In this document: in pieces, positions 33,297-41,166 of the stretch
Layout: every line of letters begins with the position of its first letter
Position numbering within the stretch: position 1 is the stretch's first letter
Assembly: GCA_910587445.1 (NCBI GenBank)
Contig: CAJULE010000005.1
Span: forward strand, 46,899-110,898
From: an uncultured Christensenellaceae bacterium
Lineage (GTDB): Bacteria; Bacillota; Clostridia; Christensenellales; Pumilibacteraceae
Direction of reading: 5' to 3'
Length of the DNA: 64,000 bases
Notes under the pieces: generated by a model
What the model was told of the DNA's origin: nothing
Database searches by the model: none
Seen by the model: only the letters and a program-made list of their open reading frames with translations
Program-made: the position numbers and the translations under genes

Positions 33297-34292
33297 CTAT
33301 TTGTACAATGCCTGAAGCGCGGTCATTGCCACTACGTTTACGACGTCCTCTGCGCTGCAACCGCGGGACAGGTCGTTCACCGGCTGATTGAATCCCTGAC
33401 AAATTGGACCGACAGCCTCTGCGTTGGCAAAGCGTTGAACCAATTTGTAACCTATATTGCCGGCTTGCAAATCCGGGAAAATCAGGACGTTTGCATGACC
33501 TGCGACTTTGCTTTGCGGCGCTTTGAGTTTCGCTACCTTATCTACTATTGCGGCGTCAAGCTGAAGTTCTCCGTCGAGTTCCAAATCGGGTGCGATCTTA
33601 TGGGCAAGCTCGGTTGCTTGAGCGACTTTATCCACAAGCTCATGCCGAGCGGAGCCTTTCGTCGAGAACGAAAGAAGTGCGACTTTGGGAGATATTCCCG
33701 CAATACTCTTTGCGCTTGCCGCAGACGCGACGGCTATGTCCACAAGCTGTTCCGCGGTCGGATTGGGGTTCACCGCGCAATCGCCGAACACAAGTACGCC
33801 GTTATCGCCGTAAGTACTACCCTTCGGCAATACCATAATAAAGCAACTGCTTACCGTATTTATGCCGGGGGCGGTCTTTATGATTTGAAGAGCGGGGCGA
33901 AGAACGTCTCCGGTGGCGTTTATAGCGCCCGCAACCATTCCGTCTGCTTCCTTGGATTTGACCATGAGCACGCCGAGATACAACGGATTTAAAACAAGCT
34001 TGTCCGCATCGGACTTTTGCATTCCTTTTGCCTTGCGAAGTTCGTAGAGCAATTCCGAATACTTTGAAAGATCGTTTTTCATTGGATCGAAAATGTTTAC
34101 ACCCGATAAATCAACGCTCGGACATTTCTCGGAAATAACGTCTCTGTTTCCGATCAATGTAACTTTTGCGATTTTTTCCGCAACTATCATTCCTGCGGCT
34201 CGGATGATTCTTTCCTCTTCTCCTTCTGCGAGAACAATGTGCTTGCGGGCTTTTTTAGCCTTTTCCCTGACACTTTCCAACAGTGTAGACAT
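33297..34292 (-). CDS. pta: Phosphate acetyltransferase
   Basis: Makes acetyl phosphate from acetyl-CoA and phosphate. It has 331 residues, the short form without the N-terminal regulatory domains of E. coli Pta. Motifs: HIVLAEGEEERIIRAAG, NPLYLGVLMVKSKEADGMVAGAI (in blocks), STYGDNGVLVFGDCAVNPNP, and FSTKGSARHELVDKV. SD AAGGAG is 8 bases upstream. It leads pta-ackA-comFC and has a leader of about 185 bases with a folded element. Confidence 0.97.
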   Translation of the reverse strand: MSTLLESVREKAKKARKHIVLAEGEEERIIRAAGMIVAEKIAKVTLIGNRDVISEKCPSVDLSGVNIFDPMKNDLSKYSELLYELRKAKGMQKSDADKLVLNPLYLGVLMVKSKEADGMVAGAINATGDVLRPALQIIKTAPGINTVSSCFIMVLPKGSTYGDNGVLVFGDCAVNPNPTAEQLVDIAVASAASAKSIAGISPKVALLSFSTKGSARHELVDKVAQATELAHKIAPDLELDGELQLDAAIVDKVAKLKAPQSKVAGHANVLIFPDLQAGNIGYKLVQRFANAEAVGPICQGFNQPVNDLSRGCSAEDVVNVVAMTALQALYK

Positions 34293-34337
34293 AAAAATAA
34301 CTCCTTATATGTTAAAATTGATGATTTATTTTAAATT

Positions 34338-34356
34338 CTGTGTTATAATGACACAG
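34338..34356. promoter_or_regulatory. Inverted repeat before pta (possible operator)
   Basis: CTGTGT (34338-34343) and ACACAG (34351-34356) flank seven bases that include plus-strand TATAAT. A 6-bp inverted repeat with 7-base gap fits a dimeric regulator, but no partner is known. Confidence 0.35.
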
Positions 34357-34376
34357 TGTAAAACCAACTCGGCTTT

Positions 34377-34440
34377 AACAACATGAAACTTGTCGGTAAT
34401 TTATAAAGACCGTCGTCACCTTGCGGAAACAAGATGTTTA
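34377..34440 (-). promoter_or_regulatory. Unclassified folded leader element of pta-ackA
   Basis: In the minus-strand RNA, AACAT then CTTGT pair with ACAAG, a four-base bulge and ATGTT. Inside them CGGT/ACCG closes a hairpin around an A/T-rich loop, next to CGCAAGGTGACGACG. The fold could also be made by plus-strand RNA from a tmcAL transcript. I do not recognise it as a known riboswitch class. Confidence 0.4.
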
Positions 34441-34484
34441 CATCGAAACCCATGGCAAAATACCGTTCAAGCATTTTCGAATAT

Positions 34485-34513
34485 ATTATAACTCAACAAA
34501 AAGAAAAAGTAAA
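34485..34513 (-). promoter_or_regulatory. Likely promoter of pta-ackA-comFC
   Basis: TTTACT (34508-34513), 17 bases, TATAAT (34485-34490) on the minus strand; start near 34478. A plus-strand TATAAC overlaps the same bases but lacks a good -35. Confidence 0.55.
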
Positions 34514-34553
34514 ATGTTGTGAAGCCGAAATTTAAAATTGAGGAAGAATTTTT

Positions 34554-35744
34554 ATGAAATGTTGCGCTTTGATTTGCGAATATAATCCGCTTCACAACGG
34601 ACATTGCTATCAATTGCGTCGTATAAAAGAACTTACGGATTGCGACAGGATAATTTGTATAATGAGCGGAGATTTTGTTCAGCGCGCCGAACCGGCTATT
34701 GCCAATAAGCTTGCTCGAGCGAAATGCGCCATTCTAAGCGGTGCGGACATGGTCGTGGAACTGCCGCTGCCCTATGCAATCGGAAGCGGAGAATTGTTTG
34801 CAAAAGGCGCTGTGGAAATTTTGAAAAATTTGCCGAACGTACACTGTCTCGCCATGGGGTGTGAAACGGACGATGTGCAAGCTTTGAAAACACTCGCAAA
34901 AATTCAACTCGAAGAGTCCTCGCTGTTCAAAAAATTGCTCGACGAACATTTGAAACAGGGGTTGTCGTATGCGCGTAGTTATGCGGCGGCAAGCGAAATA
35001 ATGGGCGAACATAGCGGATTATTGCGTGATATGTCTCACATAATACTATCAAAACCGAATAATGTGCTCTGTTTGGAGTATTTGAAAGCACTTAAGCGTC
35101 AAAATGTAAATGTCGAACCGGTATTCATAAAGCGTAAAGCCGATAAAAAATATGTCGATGAAAAAATAGAAATCACATCATCGTCAATTATACGCAAGAG
35201 AATCGCCGGCGGTTTTATGGAAGACGTTTCGAATGCAATTCCATGCGCGTCGTTTGAAATGCTTGTTAAAGAGCTTGCCGAGCATTATCCCCGACCTCAA
35301 ACATATTCCGATATTGTATTGTTCGCTCTGCGTAATATGAGCGTGGAAGAAATACGAAACATTGCCGAAGTAAGCGAAGGATTGGAAAATCCTATAAGTA
35401 AAGCGCGTTTCGATGCGGTCGATTTAGATAAACTCATCGAGCGAGTAAAAAGCAAGCGTTATACGGAAAGCAGACTCAAACGGATATGTCTTCAAGCTGT
35501 TTTTAAGCTAAACAACGGCACTATGACAGACATAACACACCCTTATTCTCGCATAATTGCCATAAAATCGGATTTTAAAGAGTATTTATCTCGGCTACCG
35601 GATACATTTTATATTCAAACACAAGGAAGCGAATCGATGTCAAAGAGAATGTTTATCGAATTGGAAAAGCAATCGATGGCTCTTTACGGTCTCATAACAC
35701 ACAACGATGAATATGCGTTCCCCCCTCGTCTGATAACGGTTTAG
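34554..35744 (+). CDS. tmcAL: tRNA-Met cytidine acetate ligase
   Basis: Makes N4-acetylcytidine at the wobble position of elongator tRNA-Met from acetate and ATP (TmcAL, B. subtilis YlbM). It has 396 residues, family length. The nucleotidyltransferase motif is CEYNPLHNGH with MSGDFVQRAEPAI soon after; RADKKYVDEK and SSSIIRKRI in the middle match the second conserved block. SD GAGGAAG lies six to eight bases upstream. It faces away from pta-ackA, whose product acetate is its substrate. Its stop codon overlaps the stop of the convergent patatin gene by four bases. Confidence 0.93.
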   Translation: MKCCALICEYNPLHNGHCYQLRRIKELTDCDRIICIMSGDFVQRAEPAIANKLARAKCAILSGADMVVELPLPYAIGSGELFAKGAVEILKNLPNVHCLAMGCETDDVQALKTLAKIQLEESSLFKKLLDEHLKQGLSYARSYAAASEIMGEHSGLLRDMSHIILSKPNNVLCLEYLKALKRQNVNVEPVFIKRKADKKYVDEKIEITSSSIIRKRIAGGFMEDVSNAIPCASFEMLVKELAEHYPRPQTYSDIVLFALRNMSVEEIRNIAEVSEGLENPISKARFDAVDLDKLIERVKSKRYTESRLKRICLQAVFKLNNGTMTDITHPYSRIIAIKSDFKEYLSRLPDTFYIQTQGSESMSKRMFIELEKQSMALYGLITHNDEYAFPPRLITV

Positions 35745-36529
35745 TCGCCCAGCAGTTCGAGAATTCGAGGCATTGCGGCAATTGCAGCTTCATAACCGTA
35801 TTGCACGGACTTCAAGTTTTCGCCGTTAAAGTCCAAAATGGATCTGTCGCCCTGGTTCGGCGTTATGATCAAATCCGCCTCCTTGATTTTCTCCTTATTT
35901 CCTTCCCAATCCATAAGGCGGTATATCCGTTCGAACATTTTGACAAATCCCCTATTGCGAACAAAGTCGCTTTCGGGACTGCCCAAGGCATCCACGGCTA
36001 TCACTACGTCGGCACCCATGCTTTTTGTTGCCGCAATCGGTATTCTTTCCAAAACACCGCCGTCTACGTATACGATGTCTTTATTTTTTTCGACCGCATG
36101 GAACAGTATCGGTATGGACATACTTGCGCGCATGACGTCGATTACTTTACCGCTGTCGAAAACAACAAGCTTCCCCGTATTGACATTGCAAGCCGTCGCT
36201 CGAAAAGGAATGTCGCATTCCTCGACGGTCTTTTCTCCTATAAGTTTTTTGACGATATTTATAGCTTTTGCGCCCTTGAGAAAACCATTGTTTTTAAATG
36301 AAATATTTATATCCATTATGGCTTTCATTGTGGATTTCGCCGTCACTTCTTTCATCTTTTCGACGCTGACGCCTGCAGCATAGCAACCGCCCACGAGAGC
36401 TCCATGCGAGCAACCCGCTATGCAGTGTATGGGAATGTTGTTCTCCTCGAAAGCCTGTAATACGCCTATATGACAGAATCCTCGTGCTCCTCCGGAGCCG
36501 AGAGCCAATCCTATTTTTTTCACGCTCAT
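35741..36529 (-). CDS. Patatin-like phospholipase (RssA/YchK type)
   Basis: Serine lipase-like protein of the patatin family, 262 residues. The oxyanion loop is GSGGARGFCHIGVL near the start, the nucleophile is in GCSHG (GxSxG), and the paired Asp is in VDGGV. Substrate is unknown; relatives hydrolyse phospholipids or fatty acyl esters. The open frame runs 28 codons upstream, but GAGGG and the start MSVKKIGLALGSGGARG put the ATG at 36529. It is the last gene of the run that begins with alr. Its stop overlaps that of tmcAL, so no separate terminator can sit between the two genes. Confidence 0.9.
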   Translation of the reverse strand: MSVKKIGLALGSGGARGFCHIGVLQAFEENNIPIHCIAGCSHGALVGGCYAAGVSVEKMKEVTAKSTMKAIMDINISFKNNGFLKGAKAINIVKKLIGEKTVEECDIPFRATACNVNTGKLVVFDSGKVIDVMRASMSIPILFHAVEKNKDIVYVDGGVLERIPIAATKSMGADVVIAVDALGSPESDFVRNRGFVKMFERIYRLMDWEGNKEKIKEADLIITPNQGDRSILDFNGENLKSVQYGYEAAIAAMPRILELLGD

Positions 36530-36555
36530 GCACCCTCTTTGTTTGATTGTTAATA

Positions 36556-37581
36556 TTATATCCCTTCCGCAACATCGTATATAAGACGTTCGGTCTTTTC
36601 CCAACCTATACACGCGTCGGTTATGGATTTACCGTACACGTTGCCGTCGGGAGTCTGATTGCCGTCTACGATATAGCTTTCAATCATAAATCCCTTTACA
36701 AGCTCGCCGAATTTCGCACACGACTTAATATTGGCGACTATTTCTTTCACGATACGTTCTTGTTCGAACGGATTTTTGTTGCTGTTCGAATGATTGGTAT
36801 CTATTATTACGGCAGGATTTTTAAGATTTTGTTTGGTATACATTTCATAGAGTCGCATCACGTCTTCGTAATGATAGTTTGGCATATTGTTGCCGAAAGA
36901 ATCGACGCACCCCCTGAGCACCGCGTGTGCATACGGATTTCCGGAAGTCTTCACTTGGTAATTGCCGTATTTGAATTCACTTGAGATTTGGGCGGCATAA
37001 ATGGAATTCAATAGCACGGGCATACTTCCGAACATCGGGTTTTTGACGCCGACCGGCACATCCACGCCGCTTGCCACTAGGCGATGCTGTTGATTTTCGG
37101 ACGAGCGAGCGCCGACCGCAACATAGCTTAGCAAATCTTCGAGGTATTCGTAGTTTTCGGGATATAGCATTTCGTCCGCCGCAGACAATCCGCTCTGCTC
37201 TATGCTTTTAATATGCAGGTCGCGAATCGCCATTATGCCCTCTTGTATGTCTGTTCCTTTATGCGGATTCGGATTATGAAACATACCTTTGTATCCGTCG
37301 CCGCGGGTTCGAGGTTTGTTGGTGTAAATGCGCGGAACTATAAACAACTTGTCTTTGACCTTATCGGATATGGCCGCAAGGCGCGATATATAATCGAGAA
37401 CGGCGGCTTCGTTATCCGCCGAACATGGCCCTATTATCATAACTTTGCGATTATCCGTCCCGCCGATGATTTTTTTAAGCTGCGAGTCTCTTTCCGCTTT
37501 TGTTTTTCGTCCGACATCGCTCAATTTCAATTTCGATTTTGCTTCTTCGGGGGTTAATATTTTTTTAACTTTTTCAAACAT
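36556..37581 (-). CDS. 3-deoxy-7-phosphoheptulonate synthase (DAHP synthase, type I)
   Basis: First step of aromatic amino acid synthesis, joining phosphoenolpyruvate and erythrose 4-phosphate. It has 341 residues. Family features: VMIIGPCSADNEAAVLDYI, VPRIYTNKPRTRGDGYKGM, AADEMLYPENYEYLEDLLSY, VGVKNPMFGS, and IIDTNHSNSNKNP with the metal-binding His; D and C positions fit the AroF/G/H class rather than the short AroA-beta class. SD GGAG lies seven bases upstream. No other shikimate gene is nearby. Which amino acid inhibits it cannot be told. Confidence 0.94.
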   Translation of the reverse strand: MFEKVKKILTPEEAKSKLKLSDVGRKTKAERDSQLKKIIGGTDNRKVMIIGPCSADNEAAVLDYISRLAAISDKVKDKLFIVPRIYTNKPRTRGDGYKGMFHNPNPHKGTDIQEGIMAIRDLHIKSIEQSGLSAADEMLYPENYEYLEDLLSYVAVGARSSENQQHRLVASGVDVPVGVKNPMFGSMPVLLNSIYAAQISSEFKYGNYQVKTSGNPYAHAVLRGCVDSFGNNMPNYHYEDVMRLYEMYTKQNLKNPAVIIDTNHSNSNKNPFEQERIVKEIVANIKSCAKFGELVKGFMIESYIVDGNQTPDGNVYGKSITDACIGWEKTERLIYDVAEGI

Positions 37582-37608
37582 TTTAAGCTCCGCGTAAATT
37601 TGACGTGA

Positions 37609-38070
37609 TTATTGTGAGTTTTTCTTGATAATGGTTGCTCCCCGCAATTCTTCTCTGTTGTTGCGGATCATTGTAAGGGTGGACAAAAGGAATTGCTCGG
37701 TGTCCTTAAATGTACCGTCGAGATGATCTTTGGTATGGTGAACCAAAGCATCGCATTGCGCGTATGCGTTATCGATAAGCCTTTGAGCTTCAAGTTCCGC
37801 CATTCTCATGATATCCGATTTGTCTATCATATGCTCGGCGCGTTCTTCGGCTTCGCGTATTGTATTCTTGGCTACGACATCCGCATTTTCCAATATCTTT
37901 CGCTTGTTCTCCATGATATACTCGGATTCGCGCAATGTCGCGGTCAAATTAGTCTTTATTTTAACTACTAAGTTATAACACTTATCGAGATCGACTTTCT
38001 TTCCGAACAATCCGCCTTTTTTATCGGAAAGTTCGGTTTCAAGTTCATTCAGCAAATTCATTATATCCAT
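37609..38070 (-). CDS. Coiled-coil protein next to coaD
   Basis: A 153-residue, charged, helical protein: NLLNELETELSDKKGGLFGKKVDLDKC, then a long helix (about 40-130) with heptad-like spacing, ERAEHMIDKSDI and AELEAQRLIDNAYAQCDALVH. Proteins of this build are often found beside coaD in Clostridia and get labelled 'ATPase' or 'V-ATPase subunit H', although no ATP motif is present here. The pattern also resembles DivIVA-like scaffold helices. Function is unknown. SD GGAG lies seven bases upstream, and it lies 12 bases from coaD. Confidence 0.75.
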   Translation of the reverse strand: MDIMNLLNELETELSDKKGGLFGKKVDLDKCYNLVVKIKTNLTATLRESEYIMENKRKILENADVVAKNTIREAEERAEHMIDKSDIMRMAELEAQRLIDNAYAQCDALVHHTKDHLDGTFKDTEQFLLSTLTMIRNNREELRGATIIKKNSQ

Positions 38071-38082
38071 AAAGCGACTCCG

Positions 38083-38562
38083 TTATGATTTATATAATTT
38101 TGAAATTGTTTTTTCGGCATTATGACAGACATAGCCCTCGAGATTGCCTCCGAGAGAAGCAATTTGCCTGACGATAGATGACGAAATGTGGCTCACGGAA
38201 CTACTTGAAATCAAATAAATACATTCCAAGGCTTTGTTCTGCTTGCGGTATACTTCCCCGAGCGGTTTTTCATATTCGAAATCGGCACCGCCGCGCAATC
38301 CTCGTATTATGACGTTGACGTTGTTCTCCGTCGCAAAGTCTGCGAGAAATCCGCCGAATGATTTTACCGATACATTGTCGAGTTTAGCAACCGAAACGGA
38401 GGCGATTTCCATGCGCGTATCGAGGGCGCGCGCGCAGGATTTTCCGTTGTCGGCAGCCACTGCGACTATAACTTTATCGAATATACAGGACGCTCTTTCG
38501 ACTATGTCGAAATGTCCGAGCGTGAACGGGTCGAATGTCCCGGGAAATACCGCAATATTCAT
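38083..38562 (-). CDS. coaD: Phosphopantetheine adenylyltransferase
   Basis: Fourth step of coenzyme A synthesis: ATP plus 4'-phosphopantetheine to dephospho-CoA. It has 159 residues. FPGTFDPFTLGHFDIVERA holds the HxGH-like TxGH site, and LISSSSVSHISSSIVRQIASLGG is the C-terminal ISSSxVR motif. The middle helix reads GLRGGADFEYEKPLGEVYRKQN, with KPLGEVYR replacing the usual QMALMNR, a divergent pantetheine-side segment. The start overlaps the rsmD stop by 4 bases. Confidence 0.96.
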   Translation of the reverse strand: MNIAVFPGTFDPFTLGHFDIVERASCIFDKVIVAVAADNGKSCARALDTRMEIASVSVAKLDNVSVKSFGGFLADFATENNVNVIIRGLRGGADFEYEKPLGEVYRKQNKALECIYLISSSSVSHISSSIVRQIASLGGNLEGYVCHNAEKTISKLYKS

Positions 38563-39113
38563 TCGTTGTCTCTCCCATAAGTAATGAAGGTTAAAACGGT
38601 ATTACCGCAACACCTCTCATCTATTATAAATCTTTCGTCGTCAATTTGCAACTTATTTTCTATAGAATGCTCGATTATAAGTATGCCGTTTTCGGCAAGC
38701 AAATCGTTTTCTATAACGGAATCGATAATTTTCGGCTCGATTCGCAGTCTATACGGCGGATCTGCGAAAATCACATCAAACTTCCTGCCTTTCAACTTCT
38801 TTGCGGCCGATATAAAATCGTTGTGATACAATTCGAAATTCGTCGCTCCTACTTGCCGCAAATTATTCTTAGTCAGTTTAACGCTGCGAGTATCTATGTC
38901 TATAAAGACGACAAGTTCCGCGCCTCTCGAAAGAGCCTCTATGCCGAGAGCTCCCGATCCGCTGAAGAGGTCGAGTACTTTCCCGTAATATACGTCCTTT
39001 GAAAAAAGTATATTGAAAAGCGTTTCTTTGATCCTGTCGGTCGTGGGACGCACATTGTTTTCCTCCGGCGAAAACAGCTTTTTTCCCTTATATTTTCCGC
39101 TTATAACTCTCAT
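38559..39113 (-). CDS. rsmD: 16S rRNA (guanine966-N2)-methyltransferase
   Basis: Methylates G966 of 16S rRNA. It has 184 residues. The start MRVISGKYKGKKLFSPEENNVRPTTDRIKE (blocks), the SAM motif VLDLFSGSGALGIEALSRGA and the catalytic DPPY in VIFADPPYRL are all present. SD GGAG precedes the ATG by seven bases, inside the preceding folate gene (4-base overlap). rsmD-coaD is a widespread bacterial pair. Confidence 0.96.
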   Translation of the reverse strand: MRVISGKYKGKKLFSPEENNVRPTTDRIKETLFNILFSKDVYYGKVLDLFSGSGALGIEALSRGAELVVFIDIDTRSVKLTKNNLRQVGATNFELYHNDFISAAKKLKGRKFDVIFADPPYRLRIEPKIIDSVIENDLLAENGILIIEHSIENKLQIDDERFIIDERCCGNTVLTFITYGRDNE

Positions 39114-39667
39114 AATCCGTCTCCGAATAACCGCGTTGGAGTAACGATGATATCAAGCTTGATGTCGTGTGCCTCTCTGTCGAAGAATTCGCAATATTGT
39201 TCGTCATAGGCAAGTCCGATCTTTATTCCTTCGAAACTCTTTAAAAACCTATCGTAATAGCCTCCGCCGTAGCCTATGCGAAAGAGTTCGTCGTCGAATG
39301 CGAGCAAAGGGATAACCGCGCAATCGCACGCAAAATTAGCCGAACTCATATTTTCGCCTCCTTTTAAGTTCCCAAGCTTGTCCGTCAAAAAAGACTTAGG
39401 CATTTTATCAAGCACTATTACAGACATAATACCGTCTTTTGTATGCGGAATGCATACTTTTTTATCGGTTGAAAGCAGCTGTTTGATTATCAGGTGTGTA
39501 TCGACCTCGTTTTTCATAGATACATATACAAAAAAACTGTCAAAGCCAAAGCGGTTGGAAAGGTCGAAAAATCTATCGCGGATCGAAAAATCCTTTTCCT
39601 GTTTCGATAGAATATTTGCCCTTATATTTTGATAATGTTTCCGCAAAAGCTCTTTATTTGTAAACAT
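39110..39667 (-). CDS. 5-formyltetrahydrofolate cyclo-ligase
   Basis: Returns 5-formyl-THF to 5,10-methenyl-THF using ATP. It has 185 residues. Conserved pieces: the basic start KELLRKHYQNIRANI, YVSMKNEVDTHLII, and the signature LFRIGYGGGYYDRFLKS, with CAVIPLLAFDDE before it. The protein is also called YqgN/MthfS. SD GGAG precedes the ATG, which lies inside the end of alr (14-base overlap). Confidence 0.92.
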   Translation of the reverse strand: MFTNKELLRKHYQNIRANILSKQEKDFSIRDRFFDLSNRFGFDSFFVYVSMKNEVDTHLIIKQLLSTDKKVCIPHTKDGIMSVIVLDKMPKSFLTDKLGNLKGGENMSSANFACDCAVIPLLAFDDELFRIGYGGGYYDRFLKSFEGIKIGLAYDEQYCEFFDREAHDIKLDIIVTPTRLFGDGL

Positions 39668-40688
39668 ATCTTCTCTCCACTCTTTCGCCCAATGAAGTCA
39701 ATACTTCATATACGATTGTGCCGTATTCCTCGGCAAGCTCAACAGCGGGCATCTCTTCGCCGATAACACATACGCTGTCTCCGACTTCGGCAGACGCGTT
39801 GCTTATATCCGCCATGCAAAAATCCATGCAGACCTGCCCTACTACGGCACAGCGCGTTCCGTTTACGGAGACACACCGGCTTCCTTCGATTATTCTTCTG
39901 TAACCGTCTCCGTATCCTATTTGCACTACGGCTATACGACAGTCCCTGTCTGTTTTATACGAGCCATAACCTATATGCTCTCCTTTCTTGACATTTCGTA
40001 TTTTCACTATGGGCGCATAGACGCTCATAACTGGTAGCAGCGACTTGTGACTGCCGTATCCGTACAAAGCCAATCCGACGCGAATAATGTCTCCGTGATA
40101 GTTTTCCGGCAGCACCAACGCATTGCTTGCGCAACAATGCGTTTTTGGGATCAGATCTTTGTATTCCGCGATAGCCGTTTGAAAGCGTTTGAATTGATGT
40201 TCTGCACATTCTTTGCTGTCCGAATTGAAAAAATGCGTGCTTGCACCCAAACAATTCAAGTTGTTGTGTCTGACATAATTCATTATTTTGGGCAGTTCTT
40301 CCATGTCGCACCCGAGTCTGTTCATTCCGCTGTTGACTTTTATGTAAAACGGAGCTTTGGGGTTGACCTGTCTTATGATTGCGGCAGAGCTTTCGCTTCC
40401 CACCGAATAAACCACATTCTCATGCGGCAATATTTGGCAACCGTCACTCACCTCACTCAAAACAATGATGGGCTTGTATACAGCATATCCGACGAGCATT
40501 TCCGCCTCACCGAAAGTAGCGACGCAAAATCCGTCCACATACGGTTGCAAAAATGTTGCCACACACATTCCGTGCCCATATGCATTTGCTTTGACTACTG
40601 CGTAGATCATGGCTTTTGTGCGACTTTTGATTATTTGCAAATTGTCGTACAAAGTCTTTAAGTTAACTATTGCCTTAAGCGTCTCCAT
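39654..40688 (-). CDS. alr: Alanine racemase
   Basis: PLP enzyme making D-alanine for peptidoglycan. It has 344 residues. The PLP lysine lies in IYAVVKANAYGHGM (about residue 30), the catalytic Tyr in VQIGYGDGYRRII, and CMDFCMADIS near the end closes the barrel domain. The frame runs 11 codons further upstream, but METLKAIVNLKTLYDNL matches family starts. The ribosome site (GGAGCGGAAAT) is moderate. It lies 63 bases after atpC and starts a run of six genes ending with the patatin. The EYGTIVYEVLTSLGERVERRY end is typical. Confidence 0.95.
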   Translation of the reverse strand: METLKAIVNLKTLYDNLQIIKSRTKAMIYAVVKANAYGHGMCVATFLQPYVDGFCVATFGEAEMLVGYAVYKPIIVLSEVSDGCQILPHENVVYSVGSESSAAIIRQVNPKAPFYIKVNSGMNRLGCDMEELPKIMNYVRHNNLNCLGASTHFFNSDSKECAEHQFKRFQTAIAEYKDLIPKTHCCASNALVLPENYHGDIIRVGLALYGYGSHKSLLPVMSVYAPIVKIRNVKKGEHIGYGSYKTDRDCRIAVVQIGYGDGYRRIIEGSRCVSVNGTRCAVVGQVCMDFCMADISNASAEVGDSVCVIGEEMPAVELAEEYGTIVYEVLTSLGERVERRYVYK

Positions 40689-40751
40689 ATTTCCGCTCCG
40701 CTCGAATATTACAGATTTCATATATGCCGCGAAAAACGGAAAAGTTAAATA

Positions 40752-41156
40752 TCAATATTTCATTTCTTTGGTTTTGAGCTTTGCAAGCTGAAGTGCAAGC
40801 TGAGCCTTTGCCATTTTGTATTCTTTCATCGATTGCGCCTTTTTGATTTTATCGTTCAGTAATTTTACTTCTTTGTTCGTTTCCTCCTCGTCCACTTCAT
40901 ACGGCCATTTACACGTTTGCACAAGCAAAGTAACTTTATCCGCAATGCGGACAAAACCTTCGGAACAAGCGGCTTCCATTTTTCGTCCGTTTTGCGAAAT
41001 AAATACGATTCCGGGTGAAACTATGGCAACCATAGGCAAGGTGTGATACAGTATTTCGACTTCTCCGGTAGGAGTGTTGAAAATAAGCTCTTCGACTTTT
41101 CCGTCGAAAAACATACGATCGGGCGTAATTATTTCCAATGAAAACTGCTTGAGCAC
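40752..41156 (-). CDS. atpC: F1Fo ATP synthase epsilon subunit
   Basis: Central-stalk subunit that couples and inhibits rotation. It has 134 residues: an N-terminal beta-sandwich (1-85; FSLEIITPDRMFFDGKVEELIF, HTLPMVAIVSPGIV) and a C-terminal two-helix arm (about 90-134). The start codon is GTG with AGGAA directly upstream. Last gene of the atp operon. Confidence 0.96.
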   Translation of the reverse strand: MLKQFSLEIITPDRMFFDGKVEELIFNTPTGEVEILYHTLPMVAIVSPGIVFISQNGRKMEAACSEGFVRIADKVTLLVQTCKWPYEVDEEETNKEVKLLNDKIKKAQSMKEYKMAKAQLALQLAKLKTKEMKY

Positions 41157-41166
41157 TTCCTGTTTC

